This document shows, piece by piece, positions 26,109 to 33,546 of a stretch of DNA of 41,534 nucleotides. The position numbers and the translations under genes were made by a program. Each line of letters starts with the position of its first letter. Within the stretch, counting starts at the first letter, position 1. Source of the DNA: UBA2588 sp964343075 (lineage in GTDB: Bacteria > Chloroflexota > Dehalococcoidia > Lucifugimonadales > UBA3495); NCBI GenBank assembly GCA_964343075.1, contig CAYFGT010000013.1, forward strand, positions 1-41,534, written 5' to 3'. The notes under the pieces are model-generated. The model did no database searches and was not told the origin of the DNA. It saw only the letters and a program-made list of their open reading frames with translations.

Positions 26109-26987
26109 ATGTTAGCCAATCAAGCAACATACAAAACCCCCGCTTCATGCGGAGAACTACTTCAAGGGGTAATCCAAGATTCCCTTGTACTAATTTCATG
26201 TCCAGTCAATATTTATAACACTGTAACTGTTAGGCTCAATGACTCAGGTGTTATAAAGTGCATTCCTGATCTCAACAAATCTCGACAAGCAGTCATCAAT
26301 ACATTGAAGTTTTTTGGCTATCATGACATCGGAGCGGAAATAACAGTAAGCAATCCAATGCCTAAATCAAAAGGTTTAGGTAGTAGCACGTCAGACGTAA
26401 CATCGAGCATTGCTGCTACCGCTAAAGCGATAGGGGAATATATCACACCTGATCAAATAGCAGCATTAGCCGTAAACATCGAACCAAGCGACGCCACTAT
26501 GTTTCATGAAATGGTATTATTTGCACATCGCAGTGGTAACATTATCAATACATTAGGTGAGCTACCTTCAATTGACATATTAGCGGTGGATTTTGGCGGA
26601 ATCATTGATACTGTAGAATATAATACTGTCGATAGATTCGCTCAATGGAAAAAATTTGAAAAAGAGACTGAGAACGCTCTCAACCATATTAAACTTGGCA
26701 TTACAAATAAAAATGTGAGCTTAATAGGCAAAGGAGCCACCATTAATACCATTACGTCTAATAAAATAGATCCTAATCCTAACTTAGAAGCAATGTTAAC
26801 TTTAGGAGAATCATTAGATGCAAGAGGAGTATCGATGGCCCATAGTGGCACCATAATTTCTCTTCTGTTTGATCCACAACAAAAAACGATGACATATGCC
26901 CTAAAACAAGCCAAACAAAAACTGGAAGTATACGAAACTATCACTCACTTCCGGAGCACACAACCTGGACCCATAGAAATAAAATAA
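26109..26987 (+). CDS. pduX: PduX-like L-threonine kinase (GHMP family)
   Basis: 292-aa GHMP kinase. PASCGELLQGV at the N-terminus and PKSKGLGSSTSDVTSS (residues about 84-99, the phosphate loop) match PduX. IEPSDATMFHEMVLF and a C-terminal MAHSGTIISLLFD also fit. PduX makes L-threonine-O-3-phosphate for CobD, which is encoded in the same operon, so substrate and context agree. No clear ribosome binding site is seen, and the gap from cobU is 24 nt. Other GHMP kinases are possible but less likely here. Confidence 0.9.
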   Translation: MLANQATYKTPASCGELLQGVIQDSLVLISCPVNIYNTVTVRLNDSGVIKCIPDLNKSRQAVINTLKFFGYHDIGAEITVSNPMPKSKGLGSSTSDVTSSIAATAKAIGEYITPDQIAALAVNIEPSDATMFHEMVLFAHRSGNIINTLGELPSIDILAVDFGGIIDTVEYNTVDRFAQWKKFEKETENALNHIKLGITNKNVSLIGKGATINTITSNKIDPNPNLEAMLTLGESLDARGVSMAHSGTIISLLFDPQQKTMTYALKQAKQKLEVYETITHFRSTQPGPIEIK

Positions 26988-26997
26988 GGTGAAAAAC

Positions 26998-28065
26998 ATG
27001 AGACAACACAAAATAGCAGTAATTCCAGGCGACGGAATTGGAATCGAAGTTATCACAGAAGCAAAACGGATTATGACGCATATAGAGGAAACAAATCCAG
27101 AAATTAAATTCGATTATCGGGACTTACCATGGGGTTCGGAATATTACAGACAAACCGGCCTCATGATGCCAGAAGACGGCCTTGATGACATTAAAGACTC
27201 CGATGCTATCCTGTTTGGCGCAGTAGGTGATCCCAAAATACCTGATCACATCACATTGCAAGGGCTATTACTTCCTATGCGTAGACAATACGACCAAGGA
27301 ATATCAATCAGACCTGCTTATTTGTATCCTGGTGTGAGATCTCCTATCAAAGATAAACAAGCAGGCGACATTGACATGGTCATATTTAGAGAAAATACTG
27401 AAGGAGAATACGCCCCGGTAGGAGGAAGTTTATATTCCGGAACCGAGCATGAAATCGTAGTACAAACCAATGTTTTTACTAAGCGAGGAACTGAGCGAAT
27501 AATTGAGGCCGCGTTCGAATACTGTCTACAACGCAATTCAAAATTAAAAGTCACATCGGTAACAAAATCTAATGCACAAGCACATAGCATGGTATTTTGG
27601 GACGAAGTGTTCGATAAGGTGGCAGCAAAGTACCCCCAAATACAAACGGAGTCATTATTAGTAGATGCTGCCTGCATGGACCTAGTGAGATGGCCAGAAA
27701 ATTTCGATGTTATTGTTGCATCAAACCTATTTGGAGATATTATGTCCGATATTGCTGCTGTCATTACTGGGAGTATGGGATTAGCTCCAAGTGCCAATAT
27801 AAACCCTGAAAGAGAATTTCCATCCATGTTTGAGCCAGTTCATGGAGCAGGATTTGACATCACGGGGAAAGGAATCGCTAACCCTATCGCAACATTTTTT
27901 GCAATATCAATGATGTTGGAACATTTAGGAGAACATTCGATTGCAAACGAACTGAATGATGCCATCATCAATTCACTAACTACCAGAAAAGTATTAACAC
28001 CCGATCTAGGAGGAACTGCGAGCACTTCTCAGGTAACTGACGAAATCATCAAACTAATGGGTTAG
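26998..28065 (+). CDS. D-malate/tartrate dehydrogenase-like decarboxylating enzyme
   Basis: Member of the isocitrate/isopropylmalate dehydrogenase family, 355 aa. It has IAVIPGDGIGIEV, LMMPEDGLDDI, LFGAVGDPKIPDHITLQGL, RRQYDQGISIRPAY, FRENTEGEYAPVGG, VTKSNAQ, SNLFGDIMSDI and FEPVHGAGFDITGK. The PDHITLQGLLLPMRR stretch is typical of tartrate/D-malate dehydrogenases, not of LeuB. AAGGTGA favours the ATG at 26998 over the GTG at 26989. The gap from pduX is 10 nt, so it is apparently in the B12-controlled transcript. It converges with the next gene, with a 4-nt overlap of stops. Confidence 0.88.
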   Translation: MRQHKIAVIPGDGIGIEVITEAKRIMTHIEETNPEIKFDYRDLPWGSEYYRQTGLMMPEDGLDDIKDSDAILFGAVGDPKIPDHITLQGLLLPMRRQYDQGISIRPAYLYPGVRSPIKDKQAGDIDMVIFRENTEGEYAPVGGSLYSGTEHEIVVQTNVFTKRGTERIIEAAFEYCLQRNSKLKVTSVTKSNAQAHSMVFWDEVFDKVAAKYPQIQTESLLVDAACMDLVRWPENFDVIVASNLFGDIMSDIAAVITGSMGLAPSANINPEREFPSMFEPVHGAGFDITGKGIANPIATFFAISMMLEHLGEHSIANELNDAIINSLTTRKVLTPDLGGTASTSQVTDEIIKLMG

Positions 28066-28679
28066 TCTAGTAAAGATGTCACCATTTTTTGTTCCAAGCT
28101 CAAACCTATTTGCTCGCATAATTCCATTTTAGAATAATTGCCCTTGGTGCCTACAAAGCAAACACCTAACAGACTTCCAATTTTGAAATCAATAATTGTA
28201 AAAGAGACCTGCCCTTCAGGACTTTCTTCAATTAAATGCACTGCTAAAGAATGATCAAAAAAATGTTCAGATAAGATCTCTTTAACATCTACGAGTTTTT
28301 GGTTTATTCCAATCAATTCTCCAATTCTATCCATGAATCGTTTAAGAAATACATGTTCCATCCATTCGTTAACGTCCCGATCTTTTTCAAAAGAATGAGC
28401 CACACATCCGACCACAAAATCATCACCATCTGAAATTTTATCCAAGTTACGAATCCCAAATTCTCGCATGAATCCGGTCCTCCTACCTTGATTGCTAAAA
28501 TAATCTTCGGTATCTCCATGGAACCCCGATTCAGCTAAATGGCGATTTGTAAGAACTCCTTCGTTCACAACTTTGAATCCTGGAATATATATAGAAATTT
28601 CATCCAAATTAAGAACCATCTCTTCTAATTGGTGTATGTCTGTATCGTGAGTAATCGAAGTCAATCTAACATTATTCAA
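28062..28679 (-). CDS. Hypothetical protein, no family recognised
   Basis: 205 aa, soluble, acidic, without signal peptide or membrane helix. Alternating beta and helical segments are suggested: GFHGDTEDYF near residue 53, GDDFVVGCVAHSF near 85-97, a helix-rich middle (EWMEHVFLKRFMDRIGELIG) and a beta-rich end (GQVSFTIIDFKIGSLLGVCF). The size and open frame over 600 nt, with no better frame opposite, support a real gene. It shares a TTAG with the convergent dehydrogenase stop. No function assigned. Confidence 0.6.
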   Translation of the reverse strand: MNNVRLTSITHDTDIHQLEEMVLNLDEISIYIPGFKVVNEGVLTNRHLAESGFHGDTEDYFSNQGRRTGFMREFGIRNLDKISDGDDFVVGCVAHSFEKDRDVNEWMEHVFLKRFMDRIGELIGINQKLVDVKEILSEHFFDHSLAVHLIEESPEGQVSFTIIDFKIGSLLGVCFVGTKGNYSKMELCEQIGLSLEQKMVTSLLD

Positions 28680-28818
28680 ACCATGATCTCCCAGTTGTCA
28701 AATAACAGAATCAAATTATTCTCAATGTGAGTCGAACGATGATACCACACCGCGGATTTACTCTTATAGTATTCTATGGATACTCATTCTGTTCTATACC
28801 AAATTTGCCGAGTTGTCG

Positions 28819-28862
28819 TATAATAGTCCCCGATCAGAATTCATTGCACGATCACGCGTGAT
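28819..28862 (+). promoter_or_regulatory. -10 box and 12-bp palindrome before the CoA-transferase pair
   Basis: TATAAT (28819-28824) with no clear -35, followed about 27 nt downstream by the perfect palindrome ATCACGCGTGAT (28851-28862). The palindrome would lie about 20 nt into the transcript, and 35 nt before the CoA-transferase start. Its position suits a repressor operator. The rest of the 218-nt spacer (28680-28897) shows nothing else I can name. Confidence 0.45.
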
Positions 28863-28897
28863 ATAAACACGGTCGGATCTTGCCACCGGAGCATATA

Positions 28898-29596
28898 ATG
28901 AAGAATAAAGTATTCCCAAATTTTGATGACGCAGTAAAAGATTTCCAAGACAATTCTATATTTATGTCGCCAGGTTTCGGCAATGTTGGCGTACCACGAA
29001 ACCTCCTCGCAGCAGTAAATCGGCAAGGAGCCAAAGGTCTAACAGGTATTTCAAATAATGCAGGTGCTCTTGGTGATAGTATCGATGTTGGCACATTAAT
29101 CCAAGCCAAACAAGTAAAAAAAATGATATGTGCATTTACAGCACCAACCCACCCTTCTCAAGTCACTCCTTTCGTAGAGATGTACAATAATGACGAGTTA
29201 GATGCTGAATTAGTTCCACAAGGTACAATGGCAGAAAGAATACGTGCCGCTGCAGCAGGTATCGGCGGTTTCTATACACCTACTAGTGTAGGAACTGAAC
29301 TAGCTGAAGGGAAAGAACATCGTGAAATAAATGGGAGGATGCACGTACTAGAGTTCCCTTTACATGCTGACTATGCTCTCATACGAGCATATCGTGCAGA
29401 TACGTTTGGAAACCTTCAATTTAGACTTGCAGGAAGAAACTTCAACCCTATTATGGCAATGGCCGCCAAAACCACTATAGTTGAAGTCGAAAAAGAAATA
29501 GTAGAAGTCGGAGAACTTGATCCAGATCAAATTCATGTATCCGGTGTATACGTAAACAGAATCGTACTGATACCAGAAGATGGGATCTTCTATTAA
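28898..29596 (+). CDS. 3-oxoacid CoA-transferase, subunit A
   Basis: Class I CoA-transferase alpha subunit, 232 aa. It has SPGFGNVGVPRNLLAAV, ISNNAGALGDSIDVGTLI, ELVPQGTMAERIRAAAAGIGGFYTPTSVGTELAEG (split here for reading: the GGFYTPTSVGT stretch is diagnostic) and a C-terminal VEVEKEIVEVGELDPDQIHV. The frame is open from a TTG at 28880, but CCGGAG six nt before the ATG at 28898 defines the likely start. It pairs with subunit B 22 nt downstream. The acyl acceptor (acetoacetate, adipate-type or other) cannot be told by eye. Confidence 0.93.
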   Translation: MKNKVFPNFDDAVKDFQDNSIFMSPGFGNVGVPRNLLAAVNRQGAKGLTGISNNAGALGDSIDVGTLIQAKQVKKMICAFTAPTHPSQVTPFVEMYNNDELDAELVPQGTMAERIRAAAAGIGGFYTPTSVGTELAEGKEHREINGRMHVLEFPLHADYALIRAYRADTFGNLQFRLAGRNFNPIMAMAAKTTIVEVEKEIVEVGELDPDQIHVSGVYVNRIVLIPEDGIFY

Positions 29597-29618
29597 TATT
29601 AAAATTACGAGGACGATT

Positions 29619-30335
29619 ATGACAGATAAGCAAAAACTTGATAGACAAACCATGTGTGATAGATTGGCTATGGAATTTCAGGATGGTTGGATAGTGAATC
29701 TTGGTGTAGGTATGCCAACTTTGTGCTCGAACTATAAAGATGATTCAAGAGAACTCATCTATCATTCAGAAAATGGTGTAATTGGATATGGACCTATAGC
29801 ACCCGAAGGTGAAGAAGATAAGCACCTCGTTAATGCAGGTGGCCAAAATGTGATTGGTATTCCAGGCATGGCAATTGTGCACCATGCAGACTCATTTATG
29901 CTAATACGCGGCGGAATGATAGATGTTACCGTTATGGGAGCTTATGAAGTGGCCCAGAATGGGGACTTCGCCAATTGGAGGATCCCCACAAGGAAAGGTG
30001 GTGGCATAGGCGGAGCCATGGATCTAGCCGCATGTGCTAAAAGGGTTTATATAGCTATGGAGCACACAACTAGAGATGGGAAACCCAGATTATTGAAACA
30101 ATGTGCACTCCCTGTAACAGCACCAGGTGTAGTAAAGCTAGTATCAACAGATTTGGGATTATTCGAAATTGCAGGCAACGGATTCATTTTAAAAGAACAT
30201 GCCCCTGGATGGTCAGTAGATGAAATCCAAGAGCTTAGTGATGCAGAAATCACCCCAGATCCAAACTTGTGTGAAGTTCGTACTAGAGACAACACCGACG
30301 CAAATCAAGGTTCCGGAAGACATTTCGTAGTTTAG
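29619..30335 (+). CDS. 3-oxoacid CoA-transferase, subunit B
   Basis: Beta subunit, 238 aa, carrying the catalytic glutamate in the SENG motif (IYHSENGVIGYGP). Other landmarks are NLGVGMPTL, RGGMIDVTVMGAYEV, GGGIGGAMDLA and a typical C-terminus VDEIQELSDAEI. The frame is open back into subunit A, but GAGGA upstream of the ATG at 29619 supports that start. With subunit A it should move CoA between succinyl-CoA (or acetyl-CoA) and a keto acid. Two nt separate its stop from the convergent DUF805 gene. Confidence 0.94.
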   Translation: MTDKQKLDRQTMCDRLAMEFQDGWIVNLGVGMPTLCSNYKDDSRELIYHSENGVIGYGPIAPEGEEDKHLVNAGGQNVIGIPGMAIVHHADSFMLIRGGMIDVTVMGAYEVAQNGDFANWRIPTRKGGGIGGAMDLAACAKRVYIAMEHTTRDGKPRLLKQCALPVTAPGVVKLVSTDLGLFEIAGNGFILKEHAPGWSVDEIQELSDAEITPDPNLCEVRTRDNTDANQGSGRHFVV

Positions 30336-30337
30336 TT

Positions 30338-30919
30338 CTACAGTTTTGCACCACACTTGATGCAATAAACGTGATCACTGCCACCTGGTGTACCACATAG
30401 TGTGCAGTTTCCAAGAGTTCTATCATGCATATCGTTGTATCCTATGGAATCTCTATAATTATCACTAGGAACTACTACAACTGGATCGCCATATGCATTT
30501 GAGGTATCATCCGACTTCCGAACAAGCCAAAACAACAAAATTAACGCACTTACAGCTGCCCCCAATATGGTTAGTAAAGCGAATATATTCTCATCACCAA
30601 CAATCGTTGATACTACATAATACGTGACGCCCAATGCCCATGGAATCATCTGAAGCCATCCGCTTTTATTAACATCATGTAATCGTCTAGAAGTAACAGA
30701 TAAATTAGGTAAAAATAGTGCCCCAGCTAATATGTAGCTCAAAACGTTTACAATATCATATCTAACAGAATCCGTATCTAACGTATTCAATACGATTCCA
30801 AACGGTATCTGCACAAGTACAACAAATAGTTGAAACCACCAGAATTCGCTTCTGCTTGAGCGACCATTAAAATCAATATACTTTGACAAACATACTATGA
30901 CAGATCGTTTAAAAGACAT
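30338..30919 (-). CDS. DUF805-family membrane protein with C-terminal zinc ribbon
   Basis: 193 aa. The N-terminus shows the DUF805 pattern (YIDFNGRSSRSEFWWFQLF), with about four hydrophobic segments and RRLHDVNKSGW in the middle. The last 25 residues form a zinc ribbon, CTLCG...CIKCG (C-x2-C-x10-C-x2-C). This combination suggests a membrane protein with a cytosolic metal-binding tail; function unknown. It is 15 nt downstream of the SDR gene on the same strand. Confidence 0.85.
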   Translation of the reverse strand: MSFKRSVIVCLSKYIDFNGRSSRSEFWWFQLFVVLVQIPFGIVLNTLDTDSVRYDIVNVLSYILAGALFLPNLSVTSRRLHDVNKSGWLQMIPWALGVTYYVVSTIVGDENIFALLTILGAAVSALILLFWLVRKSDDTSNAYGDPVVVVPSDNYRDSIGYNDMHDRTLGNCTLCGTPGGSDHVYCIKCGAKL

Positions 30920-30934
30920 TAACCACCAATTTTC

Positions 30935-31684
30935 TTAATGATATAGTGCTCCACCATTAACATGGATAGTTTGTCCTGTTATGTAACCAGCATCATCTGA
31001 GGCTAAGAAAAGACATGTGGAAGCCAATTCTTCTACTTTTCCTTGTCTCCCCAAAGGTATCCCTGAGTGATCAGGCACCCTTCCTAAATACCATTCAGGA
31101 TTTGCCCTAACAGTATCTATACTTCCTGGAGACACCACATTCACTCGAATATTTTTGGGAGCAAACTCACTGGCTAGGCCTCGTGCCAATCCAACCAAAC
31201 CCATCTTCGCAGCAGATACGTGAGCTCTTTTTGCACTACCCAAAAAGGCTCCTTCGCCAGTGAAAAAAATTATATTTCCTGATTCTTGATTAGACATATG
31301 CTTTAAGCATTCCCAAGCTAGATAAAATGCTCCGTCAAGCACGACACCTCTAACTCTCTCCCAATCTTCCAAGGTTAATTCAGTAAAATTATCGTGCGGT
31401 CTAATCGCGGCATTGCTCACTAAAATATCAATCTTTCCAAATTCATCTACCACTTGGCTGACCATGCTACTCACTTGCGAACTATCAGACACATCAGCAA
31501 TAATCGACAGAGCTTTTACACCTAAACCTCTAGCTTCTTCGGCAACCGAATCAGCTTCAGTTTTGTTAGTCCGAGCATTCACAACTACATCTGCCCCTTC
31601 AGAAGCAAATTTAAGGACGGTAGCTCGTCCTATATTTCTGCCGGATCCTGTTACCAACGCTACTTTACCATCTAGCTTACCCAT
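30935..31684 (-). CDS. SDR-family protein with altered catalytic residues
   Basis: Short-chain dehydrogenase fold, 249 aa. The NAD(P) motif is VTGSGRNIGRA (residues 11-21), then VSNAAIR (Asn91). In the active-site stretch NIIFFTGEGAF...AHVSAAKMG, Lys160 is kept, but the Tyr four residues before it aligns to Val156 (preceded by His155) and the catalytic Ser aligns to Gly143. The C-terminal SPGSIDTVRANP and YITGQTIHVNGG are normal. It may use a different mechanism or have lost dehydrogenase activity. It lies between ilvE and the DUF805 gene. Confidence 0.88.
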   Translation of the reverse strand: MGKLDGKVALVTGSGRNIGRATVLKFASEGADVVVNARTNKTEADSVAEEARGLGVKALSIIADVSDSSQVSSMVSQVVDEFGKIDILVSNAAIRPHDNFTELTLEDWERVRGVVLDGAFYLAWECLKHMSNQESGNIIFFTGEGAFLGSAKRAHVSAAKMGLVGLARGLASEFAPKNIRVNVVSPGSIDTVRANPEWYLGRVPDHSGIPLGRQGKVEELASTCLFLASDDAGYITGQTIHVNGGALYH

Positions 31685-31712
31685 TCTAATATTCTTCCTA
31701 ATTACAAACTAT

Positions 31713-32654
31713 CTATTTATCAGGGGTGACATATGTACACCAATGGTTGTACTTCGGATTATTCCCAACCACTATGTTGAAATACATCTTTTGTAACTGA
31801 GTCGCCAGTTCTCCTGATTCACCATTACCAATCGGTCTACGGTCCAGTTCTACAACTGGTGTCAAATGAGCTGCTGTACCTGTCAAGAATACTTCATCAG
31901 CAAGATACAGCTCACTCCGGTCTATAGCACGCTCTACAACGGGGATACCCAATTCTTCGGTTGCCAATTCAATAATTGTATTCCTTGTAATTCCAGGCAA
32001 TACATTATCGCTTAAACTACTTGTTATCAAAGTACCGTCCGAATAAACAAAAATATTTTCACCCGACCCCTCAGAAACATGACCATCTTGATTTAGTACT
32101 ATTGCTTCATCGAATCCTGCGAGCGTGGCTTCAGTTTTAGCCAAAATACTATTTACGTATATACCAGCTATCTTAAGCCTAGTAGGAATCATCAAATCAT
32201 CTACTCGTCTCCATGAGGATGTACAACATTTTAAGGTGTCTGAACCTAAGTAATTACCAAACGGTACAGTTATTAATGTAAAATCAGCAGCCAAATCTTG
32301 AAGTTTCAAATTCGCCACAACTTCTGCACTCTTATATGCTAACGGTCGAATGTATATGTCAGAATCATGTTTGTTTTTTTGAACAAGGTCTACCGTAATA
32401 TCACATAATTCATCCAACGAATATGGAATATCCAACATCAGCAATTTGCATCCACGCAATAATCTTTCATAATGTTCTCTCAACCTAAATATGCTGATTG
32501 CTCCTTTTTCTTCGTTCCAGTTACCACGTATTCCTTCAAATACTGCAGTCCCATAATGCAATGCATGAGTCATAACACTTACCTTGGACTCTGGTACTGG
32601 GACAATGGCTCCTTGGAAAAACGTATTCAAATGATCAAATTCATTATTGCTCAC
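31713..32654 (-). CDS. ilvE: Branched-chain amino acid aminotransferase
   Basis: Fold-class IV PLP aminotransferase, 313 aa from the GTG at 32654. It interconverts branched-chain keto acids and amino acids. Landmarks are THALHYGTAVFEGIR, FRLREHYERLL, the PLP Lys in TRLKIAGIYVNSILAK, VSEGSGENIFV, LPGITRNTIIELA and the C-terminal FLTGTAAHLTPVV. The frame runs 20 codons further to a TTG at 32714, but GTAGGAGCC places a good ribosome binding site 8 nt before the GTG and the shorter form matches the family length. Divergent from rph. Confidence 0.94.
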   Translation of the reverse strand: MSNNEFDHLNTFFQGAIVPVPESKVSVMTHALHYGTAVFEGIRGNWNEEKGAISIFRLREHYERLLRGCKLLMLDIPYSLDELCDITVDLVQKNKHDSDIYIRPLAYKSAEVVANLKLQDLAADFTLITVPFGNYLGSDTLKCCTSSWRRVDDLMIPTRLKIAGIYVNSILAKTEATLAGFDEAIVLNQDGHVSEGSGENIFVYSDGTLITSSLSDNVLPGITRNTIIELATEELGIPVVERAIDRSELYLADEVFLTGTAAHLTPVVELDRRPIGNGESGELATQLQKMYFNIVVGNNPKYNHWCTYVTPDK

Positions 32655-32773
32655 GGGTGTGGCTCCTACATCTGGTATCGAATGATTATAAGCAACTTTA
32701 AGTATGTAACACAACCCTAACTTGATTATTTCTTAATACCAATTAAAAGGTGCAAATAGAGTTAACTATTCTG

Positions 32774-32779
32774 TATAAT
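32774..32779 (+). promoter_or_regulatory. Perfect -10 box before rph
   Basis: TATAAT 35 nt upstream of the rph start, in the ilvE-rph divergent spacer. No convincing -35 is seen at 16-18 bp. Confidence 0.4.
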
Positions 32780-32808
32780 TTTCAATATAAAGAATTAAAG
32801 GTCACAAA

Positions 32809-33546
32809 TTGATAAGAATAGACGGCAGACCACATGAAGAACTTCGACCCATAACTTTAGACTCCACACTGCAAACTTACCCTGAAGGCTCTGTTTTAAT
32901 TTCAACAGGAAATACAAAGGTATTGTGTTCCGCATCAGTTGAAGACAGAGTCCCACCATTCCTAAAAGGGACTGGTAGTGGCTGGGTTACAGCTGATTAC
33001 AGTATGCTGCCGAGAGCAACAAATACTAGGAATCGCAGAGAACGAGATACTGGCAAAATAAACGGTCGGTCACAAGAAATTCAACGCTTAATTGGAAGAG
33101 CTTTAAGAGGAGTTACAGATCTAACCTCTTTAGGGGAATTAACTATTCAAATAGATTGCGATGTTATCCAAGCAGATGCTGGAACACGAACAGCATCTAT
33201 CAATGGCGGTTTCATTGCAATGAGCCAAGCCATATCAAAACTGCTCGCTGAAGATAGAATTACAAAATCCCCTTTAATAAGTAATGTTTGTGCAATCAGT
33301 ATTGCATTGATAAAAAATAATCTGCTCGTAGATCCATGCTACGAAGAAGATTTCCAAGCAGATGTGGATTTTAATGTTGTAATGACCGGCAAAGGAGACC
33401 TAATAGAAATCCAAGGTGGAACTGAAGCGGGTGCATTTAGTACTGACACGATCCCAAGAATTTTACAATTAGCAACAAACGCTACAAAACAAATAACTTC
33501 CATACAAAACAAATACTTAGCAGGAACCACAGCCAATGAAACGTAA
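32809..33546 (+). CDS. rph: Ribonuclease PH
   Basis: Phosphorolytic 3'-5' exoribonuclease that trims tRNA 3' ends. The 245-aa protein has the family opening IRIDGRPHEELRPI, VEDRVPPFLKG, GWVTADYSMLPRAT, RSQEIQRLIGRALRG, IDCDVIQADAGTRTASINGG and a C-terminal EIQGGTEAGAFS. The start is TTG with AAAGG 8 nt upstream; no nearby ATG would keep the conserved N-terminus. It overlaps the next gene by 11 nt. Confidence 0.96.
   Translation: MIRIDGRPHEELRPITLDSTLQTYPEGSVLISTGNTKVLCSASVEDRVPPFLKGTGSGWVTADYSMLPRATNTRNRRERDTGKINGRSQEIQRLIGRALRGVTDLTSLGELTIQIDCDVIQADAGTRTASINGGFIAMSQAISKLLAEDRITKSPLISNVCAISIALIKNNLLVDPCYEEDFQADVDFNVVMTGKGDLIEIQGGTEAGAFSTDTIPRILQLATNATKQITSIQNKYLAGTTANET

Noticed and set aside
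27318..27827. 169-codon open frame on the minus strand within the D-malate dehydrogenase gene
   Set aside because: Shadow of a well-conserved coding region; no ribosome binding site or motif.
28680..28800. T-loop-like GTTCGACTC on the minus strand, suggesting a tRNA
   Set aside because: The flanking bases do not form a T-stem and no acceptor or anticodon arm can be drawn.
30935..31684. Reading the SDR active site as Tyr replaced by His
   Set aside because: The His is five residues before the Lys; the correct position, four before, is Val156, so the change is Tyr to Val with a neighbouring His.
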